64,000 nt of DNA from NCBI GenBank assembly GCA_020634435.1, contig JACKBS010000019.1:1-64000 (forward strand), in the 5' to 3' direction. Numbering within the stretch: the first letter of the stretch is position 1; each line of letters opens with the position of its first letter. Made by a program: the position numbers and the translations under genes. This document shows, piece after piece, positions 23,842 to 32,446 of the stretch. A model generated the notes under the pieces. That model saw nothing but the letters and a program-made list of their open reading frames with translations, did not search any database and had not been told where the DNA came from. This DNA is from Ardenticatenaceae bacterium. GTDB lineage: Bacteria > Chloroflexota > Anaerolineae > Promineifilales > Promineifilaceae.

Positions 23842-25332
23842 ATGGCAGACCAAGCGAAAGAAAAAGATGAAGAGAAAAAAGACAAGCCAGAACCCAAAGA
23901 TAATCTGGTCGAAACCCAGCATGAAGTGACGATCAACGGCCAAAAAATTAGCTACACCGTCACTACCGGCACGATTGTGCTCAAAGAAGAGACCGAGAAG
24001 GACGGTAAGGCGGAAGGTCACAAACCAAAGGCCGAAATTTTCTTCATTGCCTACACCCGGAATGATGTAGAGAACCAAAAGAAACGGCCGCTTACCTTCT
24101 CGTTTAATGGTGGTCCTGGATCTTCCTCCGTGTGGCTGCATTTGGGCGTGCTTGGCCCACGCCGCATTGTCACTGATGAAGAAGGCAATCTGCTCCAGCC
24201 GCCCTACGAACTGATCGAAAACGAATATTCGATTTTGGACCAGACCGATCTGGTGTTTATTGACCCGGTGAGCACGGGTTACAGCCGTGCCGTAGAAGGC
24301 GAAAAGCCGCGCGATTTTCATGCCTTCAAGCGGGACATTGAGTACGTGGGTGATTTTATTCGGCTGTACTGTTCGCGATACGGCCGTTGGACCTCACCAA
24401 AATTCCTGGCTGGCGAAAGCTATGGCACAACCCGCGCCGCTGGATTGTCTGGCTACCTGCAAGAGCGGCACGGTATGTACCTCAACGGCATCCTGCTCAT
24501 CTCGGTTGTGCTCAACTTTCAGACCATTCGCTTCCCCATCGGCAACGATCTGCCCTACATTTTGTACCTGCCCAGCATGACTGCCACCGCCTGGTACCAC
24601 AAAAAGCTGGATAAGCAGCTGCAAGCTAGCCTGAAAAACACTGTCGCCGAGGCGCGCCAGTTTGCCCTGACCGAATACACACTGGCTCTCATGCAAGGCG
24701 CAAATCTGCCGCAAAAAGAGCGCGAAAAGATTGAAAAGAAGCTGGCCCACTATCTTGGTGTGTCGTTGGATTATGTCAAACTATCGAACCTGCGCGTACA
24801 ATACCTCCGTTTTTGCAAGGAGCTGTTGCGCCGTGAACACCGCACCGTGGGCCGCTTGGACAGTCGTTTTTTGGGCATCGATCGTGACTCTGCCGGTGAG
24901 CATTTTGAGTATGACCCCAGCTACGCCGTCATCCAGGGGCCGTACACCGCCACCTTCAACGACTATGTGCGCCAGGAGCTAAAATTTGAGAGCGATCTCC
25001 CCTACGAGATTCTGACTGGCAAGGTGTGGCCCTGGAATTACGAACCGCACGTCAATGAGTTTGCCAATGTCGCCGAAACGCTGCGCCAAGCGATGACGGT
25101 CAATCCGTTCCTCAAGGTGTACGTGGCCAACGGCTACTACGACCTGGCGACGCCGTTCCTGGCCACGGAGTACACCCTCAGCCACCTGGACATCGACCCC
25201 ACGCTGCTGGACAACATCACGATGCATTACTACGAAGCCGGGCACATGATGTATGCCCACTTGCCCTCACTGGCGCAGATGAAGGTGGATATGGATGCGT
25301 TTTTGCAAACGGTCGTTCCCACACAAAAGTAA
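23842..25332 (+). CDS. S10-family serine carboxypeptidase-like protein without signal peptide
   Basis: A 496-residue peptidase S10 homologue. It has the oxyanion motif FNGGPGSSS (88-96), nucleophile Ser193 in GESYG, acid Asp in YYDLATPF (near 432) and His in YEAGHMMY (near 468), so the triad is intact. Residues 1-30 are charged and hydrophilic with no signal peptide, unlike the classical secreted or lysosomal carboxypeptidases. It probably removes C-terminal residues from peptides in the cytoplasm. AAGGAG is upstream of the ATG, and the stop codon TAA belongs to the family B palindrome that follows. Confidence 0.87.
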   Translation: MADQAKEKDEEKKDKPEPKDNLVETQHEVTINGQKISYTVTTGTIVLKEETEKDGKAEGHKPKAEIFFIAYTRNDVENQKKRPLTFSFNGGPGSSSVWLHLGVLGPRRIVTDEEGNLLQPPYELIENEYSILDQTDLVFIDPVSTGYSRAVEGEKPRDFHAFKRDIEYVGDFIRLYCSRYGRWTSPKFLAGESYGTTRAAGLSGYLQERHGMYLNGILLISVVLNFQTIRFPIGNDLPYILYLPSMTATAWYHKKLDKQLQASLKNTVAEARQFALTEYTLALMQGANLPQKEREKIEKKLAHYLGVSLDYVKLSNLRVQYLRFCKELLRREHRTVGRLDSRFLGIDRDSAGEHFEYDPSYAVIQGPYTATFNDYVRQELKFESDLPYEILTGKVWPWNYEPHVNEFANVAETLRQAMTVNPFLKVYVANGYYDLATPFLATEYTLSHLDIDPTLLDNITMHYYEAGHMMYAHLPSLAQMKVDMDAFLQTVVPTQK

Positions 25333-25386
25333 TTGGGTAATTGAGTAACTGGGTAATTGCCTAATTACCCAGTTACTCAATTACCC
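25330..25386. repeat. Palindromic repeat, family B (perfect 24-base arms)
   Basis: Arms at 25335-25358 and 25363-25386 are exact complements, with a 4-base loop. They are built from GGGTAATTGAGTAACTGG. The preceding TAA, the stop of the carboxypeptidase gene, continues the pattern. Confidence 0.9.
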
Positions 25387-25397
25387 CTCTTTGCCGC

Positions 25398-26669
25398 ATG
25401 AACCAAATTGAAAAAACTGTCCTGGAAAAGTTGGATATTGACGGCTTGCTGCAAGCGCTGGATCGATTGGTGCAAATTCCCAGCCTGGATGGCTCCCCAG
25501 AAGAGCGAACGGTGCAGGAGGAAACGGCCGTTCTCATGCAATCCCTCGGCCTGGACGTAGAAACCTGGGAAATTGATTTCGCCAAACTTGCCCAGCACCC
25601 GGATTACACTGCCGAAGTGGCGCGCACCTCCGGGTTGGGCGTGGTGGGCAGCTACGGGCAGGGGAATGGTCCCAGCCTCATTCTCAATGGCCACACCGAT
25701 GTGGTGCCTGCGGGCGAACTGGACCGCTGGCATTACCCACCTTGGCGTGCCACCTACAACCCCGCCGACGGCAACGTCTACGGCCGGGGCGCGCTGGACA
25801 TGAAAGGTGGTCTCTGCTGCGGCCTGTTTGCCGTCAAAGCGATCATGGATGCCGGGGTGCAGCTCAAAGGTCGCGTCCACGTCCAGGCAGTGATTGGCGA
25901 GGAAGATGGCGGGGCGGGTACGTTAGCGGCCGTTTTGCATGGTCCCCAGGCAGATGCAGCCATCATCATGGAACCCACCGAGCTAATGATTGCCCCTGCT
26001 CAAGCCGGTGCCTACAACTTCCGCATCACCATTCCCGGCAAGGCTGCTCATGGCGCGATGCGCTTCGAGGGCGTCGACCCGCTGGAGAAGTTTTTGCTCG
26101 TCTACCAAGCTATCCTCGATTTAGAGAAAGCGCGCAATGCCGACGCGGCGCATCCCCTCTTTGCCAACTATCCCGTGCCGTACCCGATTTGCGTGGGCAA
26201 AATCCAGGGCGGCGTCTGGGCGTCCACCGTAGCCGAAACGCTGACGTTTGAAGGGCGCTACGGCGTGAAAATTGGCGAAGACCCAGTGGCGGCGAAAAAA
26301 GAATTGGAAGAGTGGATTGAAACGGCCGTTCAAACCGACCCCTGGCTGCGAGAAAACCCGCCTGTCATCGAATGGTGGGGGGCGCAGTTTGATCCAGCGG
26401 AGATTCGCGTGGAGGAGATTGTGGTGGTGGAAACGGCCGTTTCCTTCCAGGAAATCACCGGCCATACCCCAAAAATCCAGGGCATGCCTTACGGGGCAGA
26501 CATGCGCCTTCTGGTCAACGTCGGCGGCATTCCCACCCTCATGTTTGGCCCCGGCGATGTGCGCAAAGCCCACCAGCCCGACGAACACGTCCCCCTCGCC
26601 GACCTCAAAACCTGCGCCCAAACCCTGGCGCTCACCATCCTTCGCTTCTGCCAAATTGCAGAGAGTTAG
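25398..26669 (+). CDS. M20-family peptidase/deacylase (ArgE/DapE-like)
   Basis: A 423-residue metallopeptidase. The motifs are GHTDVVPAG (98-106), GRGALDMKGG (with the bridging Asp), VIGEEDGG (catalytic Glu) and PYGADMR near 370. It belongs to the ArgE/DapE/CPG2 family, which hydrolyse N-acyl amino acids or peptides; its position alongside the S10 peptidase suggests peptide turnover rather than arginine or lysine biosynthesis, but that is inference. The start ATG follows directly on the family B palindrome. It is a different sub-family from the M20 enzyme at 8281. Confidence 0.86.
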   Translation: MNQIEKTVLEKLDIDGLLQALDRLVQIPSLDGSPEERTVQEETAVLMQSLGLDVETWEIDFAKLAQHPDYTAEVARTSGLGVVGSYGQGNGPSLILNGHTDVVPAGELDRWHYPPWRATYNPADGNVYGRGALDMKGGLCCGLFAVKAIMDAGVQLKGRVHVQAVIGEEDGGAGTLAAVLHGPQADAAIIMEPTELMIAPAQAGAYNFRITIPGKAAHGAMRFEGVDPLEKFLLVYQAILDLEKARNADAAHPLFANYPVPYPICVGKIQGGVWASTVAETLTFEGRYGVKIGEDPVAAKKELEEWIETAVQTDPWLRENPPVIEWWGAQFDPAEIRVEEIVVVETAVSFQEITGHTPKIQGMPYGADMRLLVNVGGIPTLMFGPGDVRKAHQPDEHVPLADLKTCAQTLALTILRFCQIAES

Positions 26670-26767
26670 GAACGCCGAGTTTCGCTGAGAACCGCGGAGT
26701 TACGCAGAGTTTTATTATTTCTCTGTGAAACTCAGTGCCTCCTCTGCGTATCTCTGTGTTCCGTTTT
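26669..26767. repeat. Family E/F-like degenerate repeat
   Basis: Units GCCGAG, GCGGAG, ACGCAGAG and, after a short loop, CTCTGTG, CTCTGCG and CTCTGTGTTCCG. This is an imperfect palindrome that occupies the space between the M20 stop and the MerR promoter. Confidence 0.65.
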
Positions 26768-26788
26768 TCCCCAATTTCAAAAACCCTC

Positions 26789-26819
26789 TTGACATTGACG
26801 CTACGTCATACCTTATGAT
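26789..26819 (+). promoter_or_regulatory. MerR-type promoter with 19-base spacer
   Basis: TTGACA (26789-26794) and TATGAT (26814-26819) are separated by 19 bases, the overlong spacer typical of promoters activated by MerR regulators. A dyad TGACG-CTA-CGTCA (26796-26808) lies within the spacer, where a MerR operator is expected. The MerR-type gene itself follows, so autoregulation is likely. Confidence 0.8.
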
Positions 26820-26830
26820 TATCCAAGTTG

Positions 26831-26886
26831 AACCTCCCGCAGGTTTGAACCAGGATTAGGTTATTGAATGAAACCTGCGGGAGGTT
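26831..26886 (+). promoter_or_regulatory. 5'-UTR hairpin of the MerR gene
   Basis: A perfect 16-base inverted repeat, AACCTCCCGCAGGTTT (26831-26846) and its complement (26871-26886), lies in the leader. The right arm contains GGGAGG, a strong Shine-Dalgarno sequence for the GTG at 26891, so the hairpin could hide it. It may instead be a mobile palindrome. Confidence 0.6.
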
Positions 26887-26902
26887 TTGAGTGGAGATGC
26901 GC

Positions 26903-27646
26903 ATGTACACGATTAAACAACTGGCCGACCTGGCCAACGTCAGCCGCCGCACGCTGCGGTATTACGACCAAATTGATTTGCTGAAGCCAACGGCCGTTGC
27001 CGACAATGGCTACCGCTATTACGACAAGGAAACCATTCTGCGTCTACAGCAAATCCGCTTTTACCAGGAGCTGGATTTCAGCCTGGACGACATTCGGAAA
27101 ATGCTAGACAAGGCCGATTTCAACGCGCTGCAATCGCTGCAAACGCAAAAAGCAGCGCTCCAGCGTCAATCCGAGCGGCTGAACCGGCTCATCAACACCA
27201 TAGACAAAACAATTCTGCATTTGGAAGGAAAACTAGAGATGGACAACAAAGATTTATTCGCAGGCTTCGACGAGGCCAAACAAAAAGCATACGCCGAAGA
27301 AGCCGAGCGGCGCTGGGACCCCAGGCTGGTGCGTGAATCGAACCAGCGCTGGAACCGGCTCAGCAAAGACCAGCAAAAGGCAATCATGCAGGAAGGCAAC
27401 CAAATCTATCTGGAAATGGTTGGACAACTGGGTAACCCGCCAGACAGCGATGAGGTTCAGGCAATTGTGGCCCGCTGGCATCAGCACATCCGCCACTTCT
27501 ACGAACCTAATTTCGCCACCCTGCGCGGCCTGGGGCAGGGCTACGCCAACGACCCCGCCTTCCGCGCCAAGTTCGAGGCAATGCACCCTGATCTGCCGGA
27601 CTTTTTGCAGGCAGCGATTACCGTCTACTGCGACAACAACGAATAA
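26903..27646 (+). CDS. MerR-family regulator with TipAS drug-sensing domain
   Basis: A 247-residue protein: a MerR winged helix at 1-70 (YTIKQLADLANVSRRTLRYYDQIDLL), a dimerisation coiled coil (about 75-115) and a C-terminal TipAS domain (about 120-247), the antibiotic-binding helical module of TipAL/Mta/SkgA. Starts at 26891 (GTG), 26897 and 26903 (ATG) are all in frame; 26903 is preferred because it has GGAG 6 bases upstream and gives a canonical MerR N-terminus. Such regulators typically activate multidrug responses; the neighbouring target would be the YjaZ-like protease gene. Confidence 0.88.
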   Translation: MYTIKQLADLANVSRRTLRYYDQIDLLKPTAVADNGYRYYDKETILRLQQIRFYQELDFSLDDIRKMLDKADFNALQSLQTQKAALQRQSERLNRLINTIDKTILHLEGKLEMDNKDLFAGFDEAKQKAYAEEAERRWDPRLVRESNQRWNRLSKDQQKAIMQEGNQIYLEMVGQLGNPPDSDEVQAIVARWHQHIRHFYEPNFATLRGLGQGYANDPAFRAKFEAMHPDLPDFLQAAITVYCDNNE

Positions 27647-27655
27647 TTTGCAACT

Positions 27656-27712
27656 ATTTCCCCGGAAACTTTTTTGCGAGCAAGTCTTCACAAGAGCAGT
27701 TTCCGGGGAAAT
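27656..27712. repeat. Palindromic repeat, family G
   Basis: ATTTCCCCGGAAACT (27656-27670) and its exact complement (27698-27712). The same arms recur at 29752-29808 and 52379-52438, with unrelated loops. Confidence 0.88.
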
Positions 27713-27727
27713 TTGAGAGGGAAAATC

Positions 27728-28642
27728 ATGAAAAGCAATTGGATACCAACCAACGAATATTACGGCCGTCTTCTAAACGAACCCGACTTGGCCAAACGAG
27801 AACAACTGTACCTGGACCTGCTCGTCCAGCCGTGGCAGCAAATGATGAACATGATGCAGCGCCCTGGCATGGACCCCAACGACCCGTTTGCCGGGGCTAA
27901 GGTGTGGGGCTGGTTGCTGCCGCACCAAACCGACGAAATCGCCAGCCTGCTGCAAAAAATGGAAGCCGCCAACGCCTGGGAAATTGGCCGGAACGCGGCC
28001 GCCAAGGCCGCTGCCCAATTTGACCCCTACGCGGATCGTTTCAACTTTGACACGTTCGAGGGCTGGCTGGTTTTGGCGGACCCGACCTTCTTTGCCAACG
28101 ATCCGCAGCCCGGCTACACGGGGGCGACTGATTGGTTTGCCCCGCGCTACATCGGCCAGTTCTGGGAGCCGGACGAACGCAATTTACCGCATCTGGCGGG
28201 ATTGGTGGCCCATGAAATGCACCATCTGGTGCGCTTCCGCGTCTTCCCGTTCTCTATGCAAACCAGCGTGGCGGAGTACATTGTGCTGGAAGGCATGGCC
28301 GAGTCGTTTGCTGCCTCGCTGTTTGGCGATGAGGTGGTGGGCTACTACGTGACCCAGTTCGACGAGGCGATGCTGGATGCGGCCAAATCGTTGATTGCCG
28401 GTGGCTTGCAAAAGACGGGCTTCAACGTCATTCGCAGCTACATCTTTGGCGATGCGCTGGCGGCGCAGAACGGCTTTGAGCCAGTGGGCGGGATGCCTGC
28501 CTACGGCGGCTACGCAGTTGGCTACCACGTTGTGCAAGCCTTTTTGCAGCGCACGGGCTTGAGCGTGGAGGAAGCCACCTTTGTCCCGGCCGATGAGATC
28601 GTGGCGAAATCGGAGTTCTTTGCCGAGCTGGACCCAGCCTAA
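27728..28642 (+). CDS. YjaZ/DUF2268-like zinc protease
   Basis: A 304-residue protein of the DUF2268 (predicted Zn-dependent protease YjaZ) family. The HEMHH motif (in LVAHEMHHLVRF, about 160-165) and a downstream glutamate in VLEGMAESFA make a gluzincin-like site. There is no signal peptide or membrane segment. The ATG at 27728 is chosen; the frame upstream runs through the family G palindrome and is not coding. It is adjacent to and co-directional with the TipAS regulator, so regulation by it is plausible. Confidence 0.8.
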   Translation: MKSNWIPTNEYYGRLLNEPDLAKREQLYLDLLVQPWQQMMNMMQRPGMDPNDPFAGAKVWGWLLPHQTDEIASLLQKMEAANAWEIGRNAAAKAAAQFDPYADRFNFDTFEGWLVLADPTFFANDPQPGYTGATDWFAPRYIGQFWEPDERNLPHLAGLVAHEMHHLVRFRVFPFSMQTSVAEYIVLEGMAESFAASLFGDEVVGYYVTQFDEAMLDAAKSLIAGGLQKTGFNVIRSYIFGDALAAQNGFEPVGGMPAYGGYAVGYHVVQAFLQRTGLSVEEATFVPADEIVAKSEFFAELDPA

Positions 28643-28656
28643 TCCGAAACAAAATA

Positions 28657-28710
28657 GAACGCTGATTTTCCTGATTCCCCTGATCTTGGGAATCAGGAAA
28701 ATCAGCGTTC
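28657..28710. repeat. Perfect 23-base palindrome (family K) between convergent genes
   Basis: Arms at 28657-28679 and 28688-28710 are exact complements, built around GCTGATTTTCCTGATTCC. It may serve as a bidirectional transcription barrier for the convergent protease and ABC operons. A T-run is absent. Confidence 0.85.
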
Positions 28711-28726
28711 CGTTTCTTGAGGATGC

Positions 28727-29740
28727 TCACTCTTCGACCTCAACGGAAACGGCCGTTTCCAACAACCGCTCCTCATAAATCCGGCGAATCGTGGCTTCAA
28801 TGTCAGGCTCGCGCACGGCTAAATCCTGTACGCGGTACTGGTTGGAAATACGGCCGATTAATGCCGAAGCCGAAATTTCCTCGCGTTCAAACTGGTAGGT
28901 GGCGCGAGAATCCTGATGCTCGACAACCGTTGCGCCTTCAACTGCTACTGTCTCGTAATCCTCAGCAAAATCCACCACCAGCTCCCGCTTGCCGCCAAAC
29001 TGATCTTGGAGGGATTGTAAACGGCCGTCGAACAACAACTTCCCGTGGTCAATAATCATCACCCGCTGGCACAGCCGCTGCACATCGGCCAGGTCGTGGG
29101 TGGTGAGCAGCACCGTCGTGCCCCGCTCGGCATTGATGTGCTGGATAAATTGGCGGATGCGCTCCTTGGCCACCACATCTAGCCCAATCGTCGGCTCGTC
29201 CAAAAAGAGCAGGTCGGGGTTGTGCAGCAGGGCGGCGGCGATGTCCGCCCGCATCCGCTGGCCCAGCGAGAGGGAACGCACAGGCGTGTGCAAAAACGGT
29301 TCCATTTCCAGCATGTTGGTGAATTCGGCCAGATTTTTGCTGAACAGCTCGGCTGGCACTTTGTAGATGTGGCGCAGCAGCTCCAGCGACTCGATCACTG
29401 GCAAGTCCCACCAGAGCGTGGTGCGCTGGCCAAACACAGCCCCGATGCGGGCGACGTACGCCTGGCGTTCTTTGTGGGGGATACGGCCGTTTACCACCAC
29501 CTCTCCACCCGATGGCACCAACAGCCCCGTCAGCATTTTGATTGTCGTTGATTTGCCTGCCCCGTTTGGTCCCAGATAGCCGACCAATTCACCAGACTCC
29601 ACGCCAAAGCTAATGCCATCCACCGCCCGCACTTGCTTAAACTCCCGCGAGAAAAAGCCGCGCACCGCCCCAAATCGCCCCGAAAAATGCTTCCGCACCG
29701 AAAACTGTTTTTGCAAATTAGTCACTTCGATAATGGTCAT
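28727..29740 (-). CDS. ABC-2 transporter ATPase
   Basis: A 337-residue ATPase. It has Walker A GPNGAGKST (58-66), the Q-loop region (VFGQRTTLWWDLP), the signature motif LSLGQRMRAD and Walker B LLFLDEPT, with the H-loop in LLTTHDLADV. The C-terminal part beyond about 240 is the extra domain common in the NatA/DUF990-associated ATPases. It forms a three-gene exporter with the two permeases upstream. The substrate is unknown. Promoter signals were not found; the operon reads from 31416 down to 28727. Confidence 0.92.
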   Translation of the reverse strand: MTIIEVTNLQKQFSVRKHFSGRFGAVRGFFSREFKQVRAVDGISFGVESGELVGYLGPNGAGKSTTIKMLTGLLVPSGGEVVVNGRIPHKERQAYVARIGAVFGQRTTLWWDLPVIESLELLRHIYKVPAELFSKNLAEFTNMLEMEPFLHTPVRSLSLGQRMRADIAAALLHNPDLLFLDEPTIGLDVVAKERIRQFIQHINAERGTTVLLTTHDLADVQRLCQRVMIIDHGKLLFDGRLQSLQDQFGGKRELVVDFAEDYETVAVEGATVVEHQDSRATYQFEREEISASALIGRISNQYRVQDLAVREPDIEATIRRIYEERLLETAVSVEVEE

Positions 29741-29751
29741 AAATGCTTCCT

Positions 29752-29808
29752 ATTTCCCCGGAAACTGTTTACAAGAAACTTTGCCAATCGGGAAGTTTCC
29801 GGGGAAAT
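29752..29808. repeat. Palindromic repeat, family G
   Basis: The arms at 29752-29766 and 29794-29808 are identical to those of the copy at 27656. The copy separates the ATPase gene from the second permease gene within the operon. Confidence 0.88.
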
Positions 29809-29816
29809 TTACAGGT

Positions 29817-30626
29817 CTAATTCCCCGTGCTCTGGTAATGCTGAATGCCAAAGTGCCAGACGCGGAGCGACAGCCACAGCATGGCAAACCCCACCAACGG
29901 CGCGACAAACGGCGCAAAGGCGGGAAAGTTGAACGGGTCGGGCTTGTCTAAAAAGTAAAGTGCCGGATAAAAATTCAAAAACACGGCGGGCACGATGTAG
30001 GTGAAAAAGCGGCGCAGCCAGTTCGGGTAAATGGTCATCGGGTAAGACATGGTGAAGCTGCCGCCATACGTGAGCATGTTCAGCACCTCAATCGAATCTA
30101 CCGTCCAAAAGGTGATCGTGCCGCCAATCACAAACAGGCCGCCAAAAAAAGCGATGAGGCTGATAACCACAACAGGGAGGTAAAGCAGCTTGGCCGCAGT
30201 CCAGTGGATATCGTTGAGCGACAGCGCATAGCTGAAAATAGCCACGCCAAACGCCACACGACCCAGGCGGCGCATCACCAGTCGGGAGCCCATCACCTGA
30301 GCCGTAATATTGACCGGACGCAGCATGATTTGGTCGAAAGTGCCCTGGCGCACAGTCAGGCCAAAGCGGGGCGGGTCGAAGCCGCTAAAAATCATGTCCA
30401 TCAAGTTGAAGGCGATCTCGACCAGCCCGTAAAGGAAGGCGATTTCGGGCAGCTGCCAGCCGTGAATGTTGCCAAACCGCTGCATCACCAAGGCCACGGA
30501 GCCAAATTCCGCCACAACTGTCAGGGCCGTCATGACGAGATCGAGGGCAAACGACATGCGGTACTGCATTTGTGAGCGCAGCTGCACGCCCACCAGGCGG
30601 CGGTAGATGTCGAAGGAATGCTTCAC
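29817..30626 (-). CDS. ABC-2 type permease (DUF990-like)
   Basis: A 269-residue protein with six hydrophobic segments, similar to the ABC-2 family PF06182 (DUF990). The LRRFFTYIVPAVFLNFYPALYFLDK motif near the C-terminus is typical of the group. It lies two bases after its partner permease and before the ATPase, so a heterodimeric transporter is expected. The likely function is export; the cargo is unknown. Confidence 0.85.
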   Translation of the reverse strand: MKHSFDIYRRLVGVQLRSQMQYRMSFALDLVMTALTVVAEFGSVALVMQRFGNIHGWQLPEIAFLYGLVEIAFNLMDMIFSGFDPPRFGLTVRQGTFDQIMLRPVNITAQVMGSRLVMRRLGRVAFGVAIFSYALSLNDIHWTAAKLLYLPVVVISLIAFFGGLFVIGGTITFWTVDSIEVLNMLTYGGSFTMSYPMTIYPNWLRRFFTYIVPAVFLNFYPALYFLDKPDPFNFPAFAPFVAPLVGFAMLWLSLRVWHFGIQHYQSTGN

Positions 30627-30627
30627 C

Positions 30628-31416
30628 TTATCCTCCCAAGATGACCAGGCGGCGTACGGCCGTTTTCAACACAATCTGCCCTAAAATTGCCATGCCCAAT
30701 GCCCAAACGAGCTGCAAAATCAGGGCACGGATCAGTTCCGGTCCTTGCAACAGCCCCAGGTACACCTCCACGACCATGTTGAGCGTGAAGGGGAACGGCG
30801 TGAGATAAGCGATTGTTTGAACCCATTCGGGCAGCAAGCGCAGCGGCATCAAAAAACCGGACAGCAGCCAGCCAAAGATAAAACCGGTATTAATCATTCC
30901 TCTGGCGTTGGGTGACCAAAATGCTGCCAGATTGATGAGAAAGCGGAAGGTAAAACTGACCAACCAGCTGAAGAGTACGGCCGTTCCCAGCCAAAACCAC
31001 TGCCAGCCAGCAGGGAAACTCATCGGAAACACCAGTCCAAAAAAGATCATGATCAGCACACCACGCAGCAGGAGGGCAACGGCCCCGCGCCCCGCATCCT
31101 TGGCCATCCAGAACTGAAAGTAGCCCATCGGCTTGAGCAGATCAGAGCCGACTTCGCCGGTGTGAACGGACTCCATTAGCTCATACCAGCCAAAGAGTGC
31201 CAGGTAGTTAATGACCGCTTGCGTCAGCGCGACATAGGCGTACAGATCATTTTGGGTGATGCCTTCGACGGCGGAACGGCCGTCGTACAGCGCCAGCAGC
31301 ACCGACACGCGCAGCCAGCCAAAACCAAAGTTGGTGATCAGCCCGGCAATGGTCGCCGCACGATAGGTCAGATTCCGTTGAAAGGCGCGCCGGGCAACTT
31401 CCCAAAACAGTCTCAT
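30628..31416 (-). CDS. ABC-2 type permease (DUF990-like)
   Basis: A 262-residue six-helix membrane protein of the PF06182 family, with VWALGMAILGQIVLKTAVRRL at its end. It is the first gene of the operon, which continues as permease, ATPase. The start ATG at 31416 is preceded by AAGG. Pairs of DUF990 permeases with a NatA-like ATPase are common, and function is largely uncharacterised. Confidence 0.85.
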   Translation of the reverse strand: MRLFWEVARRAFQRNLTYRAATIAGLITNFGFGWLRVSVLLALYDGRSAVEGITQNDLYAYVALTQAVINYLALFGWYELMESVHTGEVGSDLLKPMGYFQFWMAKDAGRGAVALLLRGVLIMIFFGLVFPMSFPAGWQWFWLGTAVLFSWLVSFTFRFLINLAAFWSPNARGMINTGFIFGWLLSGFLMPLRLLPEWVQTIAYLTPFPFTLNMVVEVYLGLLQGPELIRALILQLVWALGMAILGQIVLKTAVRRLVILGG

Positions 31417-31848
31417 GAAGGGACCTTAATTGTTGTTGCAGTTGGTGTTTAGAAAGCGAATCTGCAATTCTCTGTGGGATTGGCTGGTTTGTCAAATTAA
31501 AGTCGTTGTGAACGGTGGGTTAAAAGTTTTGGTGTAGCCTCGCTCTTTGGCCAAAATCTGCTACGCTTAGCCACCTGGAAGTATGTCCTCTGGCTCGGGA
31601 GCCTTCCGTATGTGAATTTTTCAACTGCATACCAATTTCTTACCTGGCAACGGCCGTTTAATACCTATTGCCTATCCTCTTGCTGTTTCTTGGCCGTTAT
31701 CGTAAAGACCGGGTGAAATCGACGCCATTTTCATGGCTTTTGTATGTCGATTTTTCCGGGAGCCTGGCACCATAAGTCTGTTGTTAAGAAAAGAAATATC
31801 TAATGTGGCTGGTCAACAACGCCGCCTACATTACTTTGGAGTGAATGA
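31417..31848. other. Long intergenic leader region
   Basis: This 432-base gap holds divergent promoters. On the plus strand a structured stretch is visible: AAATCGAC (about 31706) pairs with GTCGATTT (about 31747) around an inner GCCAT/ATGGC stem, within an RNA that could be the leader of the next gene. No known riboswitch class fits. One ACGGCCGT lies at about 31651. Confidence 0.4.
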
Positions 31849-32403
31849 ATGACATCCCTCGTAAACTTACCGCGCTTTTTAGGCCGCCGCACAGGTCTGG
31901 CTAAAGCAACAACCCTCACGGTTCAACCCTATCAACCTGCTGATGTAGCTGTTTTAGAAGGGAAACGGCCGTTACCCGCCCAACAAAAACCTGACCCTAT
32001 CGTCATCAACATTCCTCCAGCTCAACCGTATACCCAAGTCAATACCCTCTCGAACTTCTTACGCGTTGGCCGTTTGTACCATCCGTTGTGTCGCAATGCT
32101 TTTGTTGAGCATGTGCAAATTGGTTACTACGCTTACGAACGGCGCGAAGAGTGGCGCACCTGTGCTCTGGCTGCTGCCTATGCGGGCGCATTTGGCCCCC
32201 AATCTATTGAAAAACCAGAATTTTCTTATACGATGGCGATCTGGCGTTTGAGCCAGCGCGTGGGCTTTGACATTGGCAAGCATCAGGTGACTGGCCCCAC
32301 GGGCCGCCGCAATAATCTCGCCGACGAGATGATCCGCTTGGTAGACGAAAACCTTTGGACCCGTACCGGAGTGGCCGAATGGCTGGTTAGCCTGGGATTC
32401 TAA
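31849..32403 (+). CDS. Hypothetical protein with conserved C-terminal domain
   Basis: A 184-residue protein I do not recognise. Residues 1-66 are low-complexity and probably disordered (Pro/Gln-rich). Residues 67-184 form a compact domain with LYHPLCRNAF, YYAYERREEWRTCALAAAY and WTRTGVAEWLVSLGF. The ATG has GGAG upstream at a spacing of 8, and a good terminator follows, so it is a monocistronic unit with a long leader. There is no signal peptide. Confidence 0.65.
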   Translation: MTSLVNLPRFLGRRTGLAKATTLTVQPYQPADVAVLEGKRPLPAQQKPDPIVINIPPAQPYTQVNTLSNFLRVGRLYHPLCRNAFVEHVQIGYYAYERREEWRTCALAAAYAGAFGPQSIEKPEFSYTMAIWRLSQRVGFDIGKHQVTGPTGRRNNLADEMIRLVDENLWTRTGVAEWLVSLGF

Positions 32404-32417
32404 TTTTTATAGCAAGC

Positions 32418-32446
32418 AAAGACCGGCCTCAGAGCCGGTCTTTTTA
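32418..32446 (+). terminator. Rho-independent terminator
   Basis: The stem GACCGGC (32421-32427) with GCCGGTC (32434-32440) is flanked by AAA and TTTTT. It follows the gene ending at 32403. Confidence 0.9.

Noticed and set aside
31560..31800. Cyclic-di-GMP or other known riboswitch in the leader
   Set aside because: The conserved cores of GEMM-I, GEMM-II and other classes I know were not found; only generic hairpins are seen.
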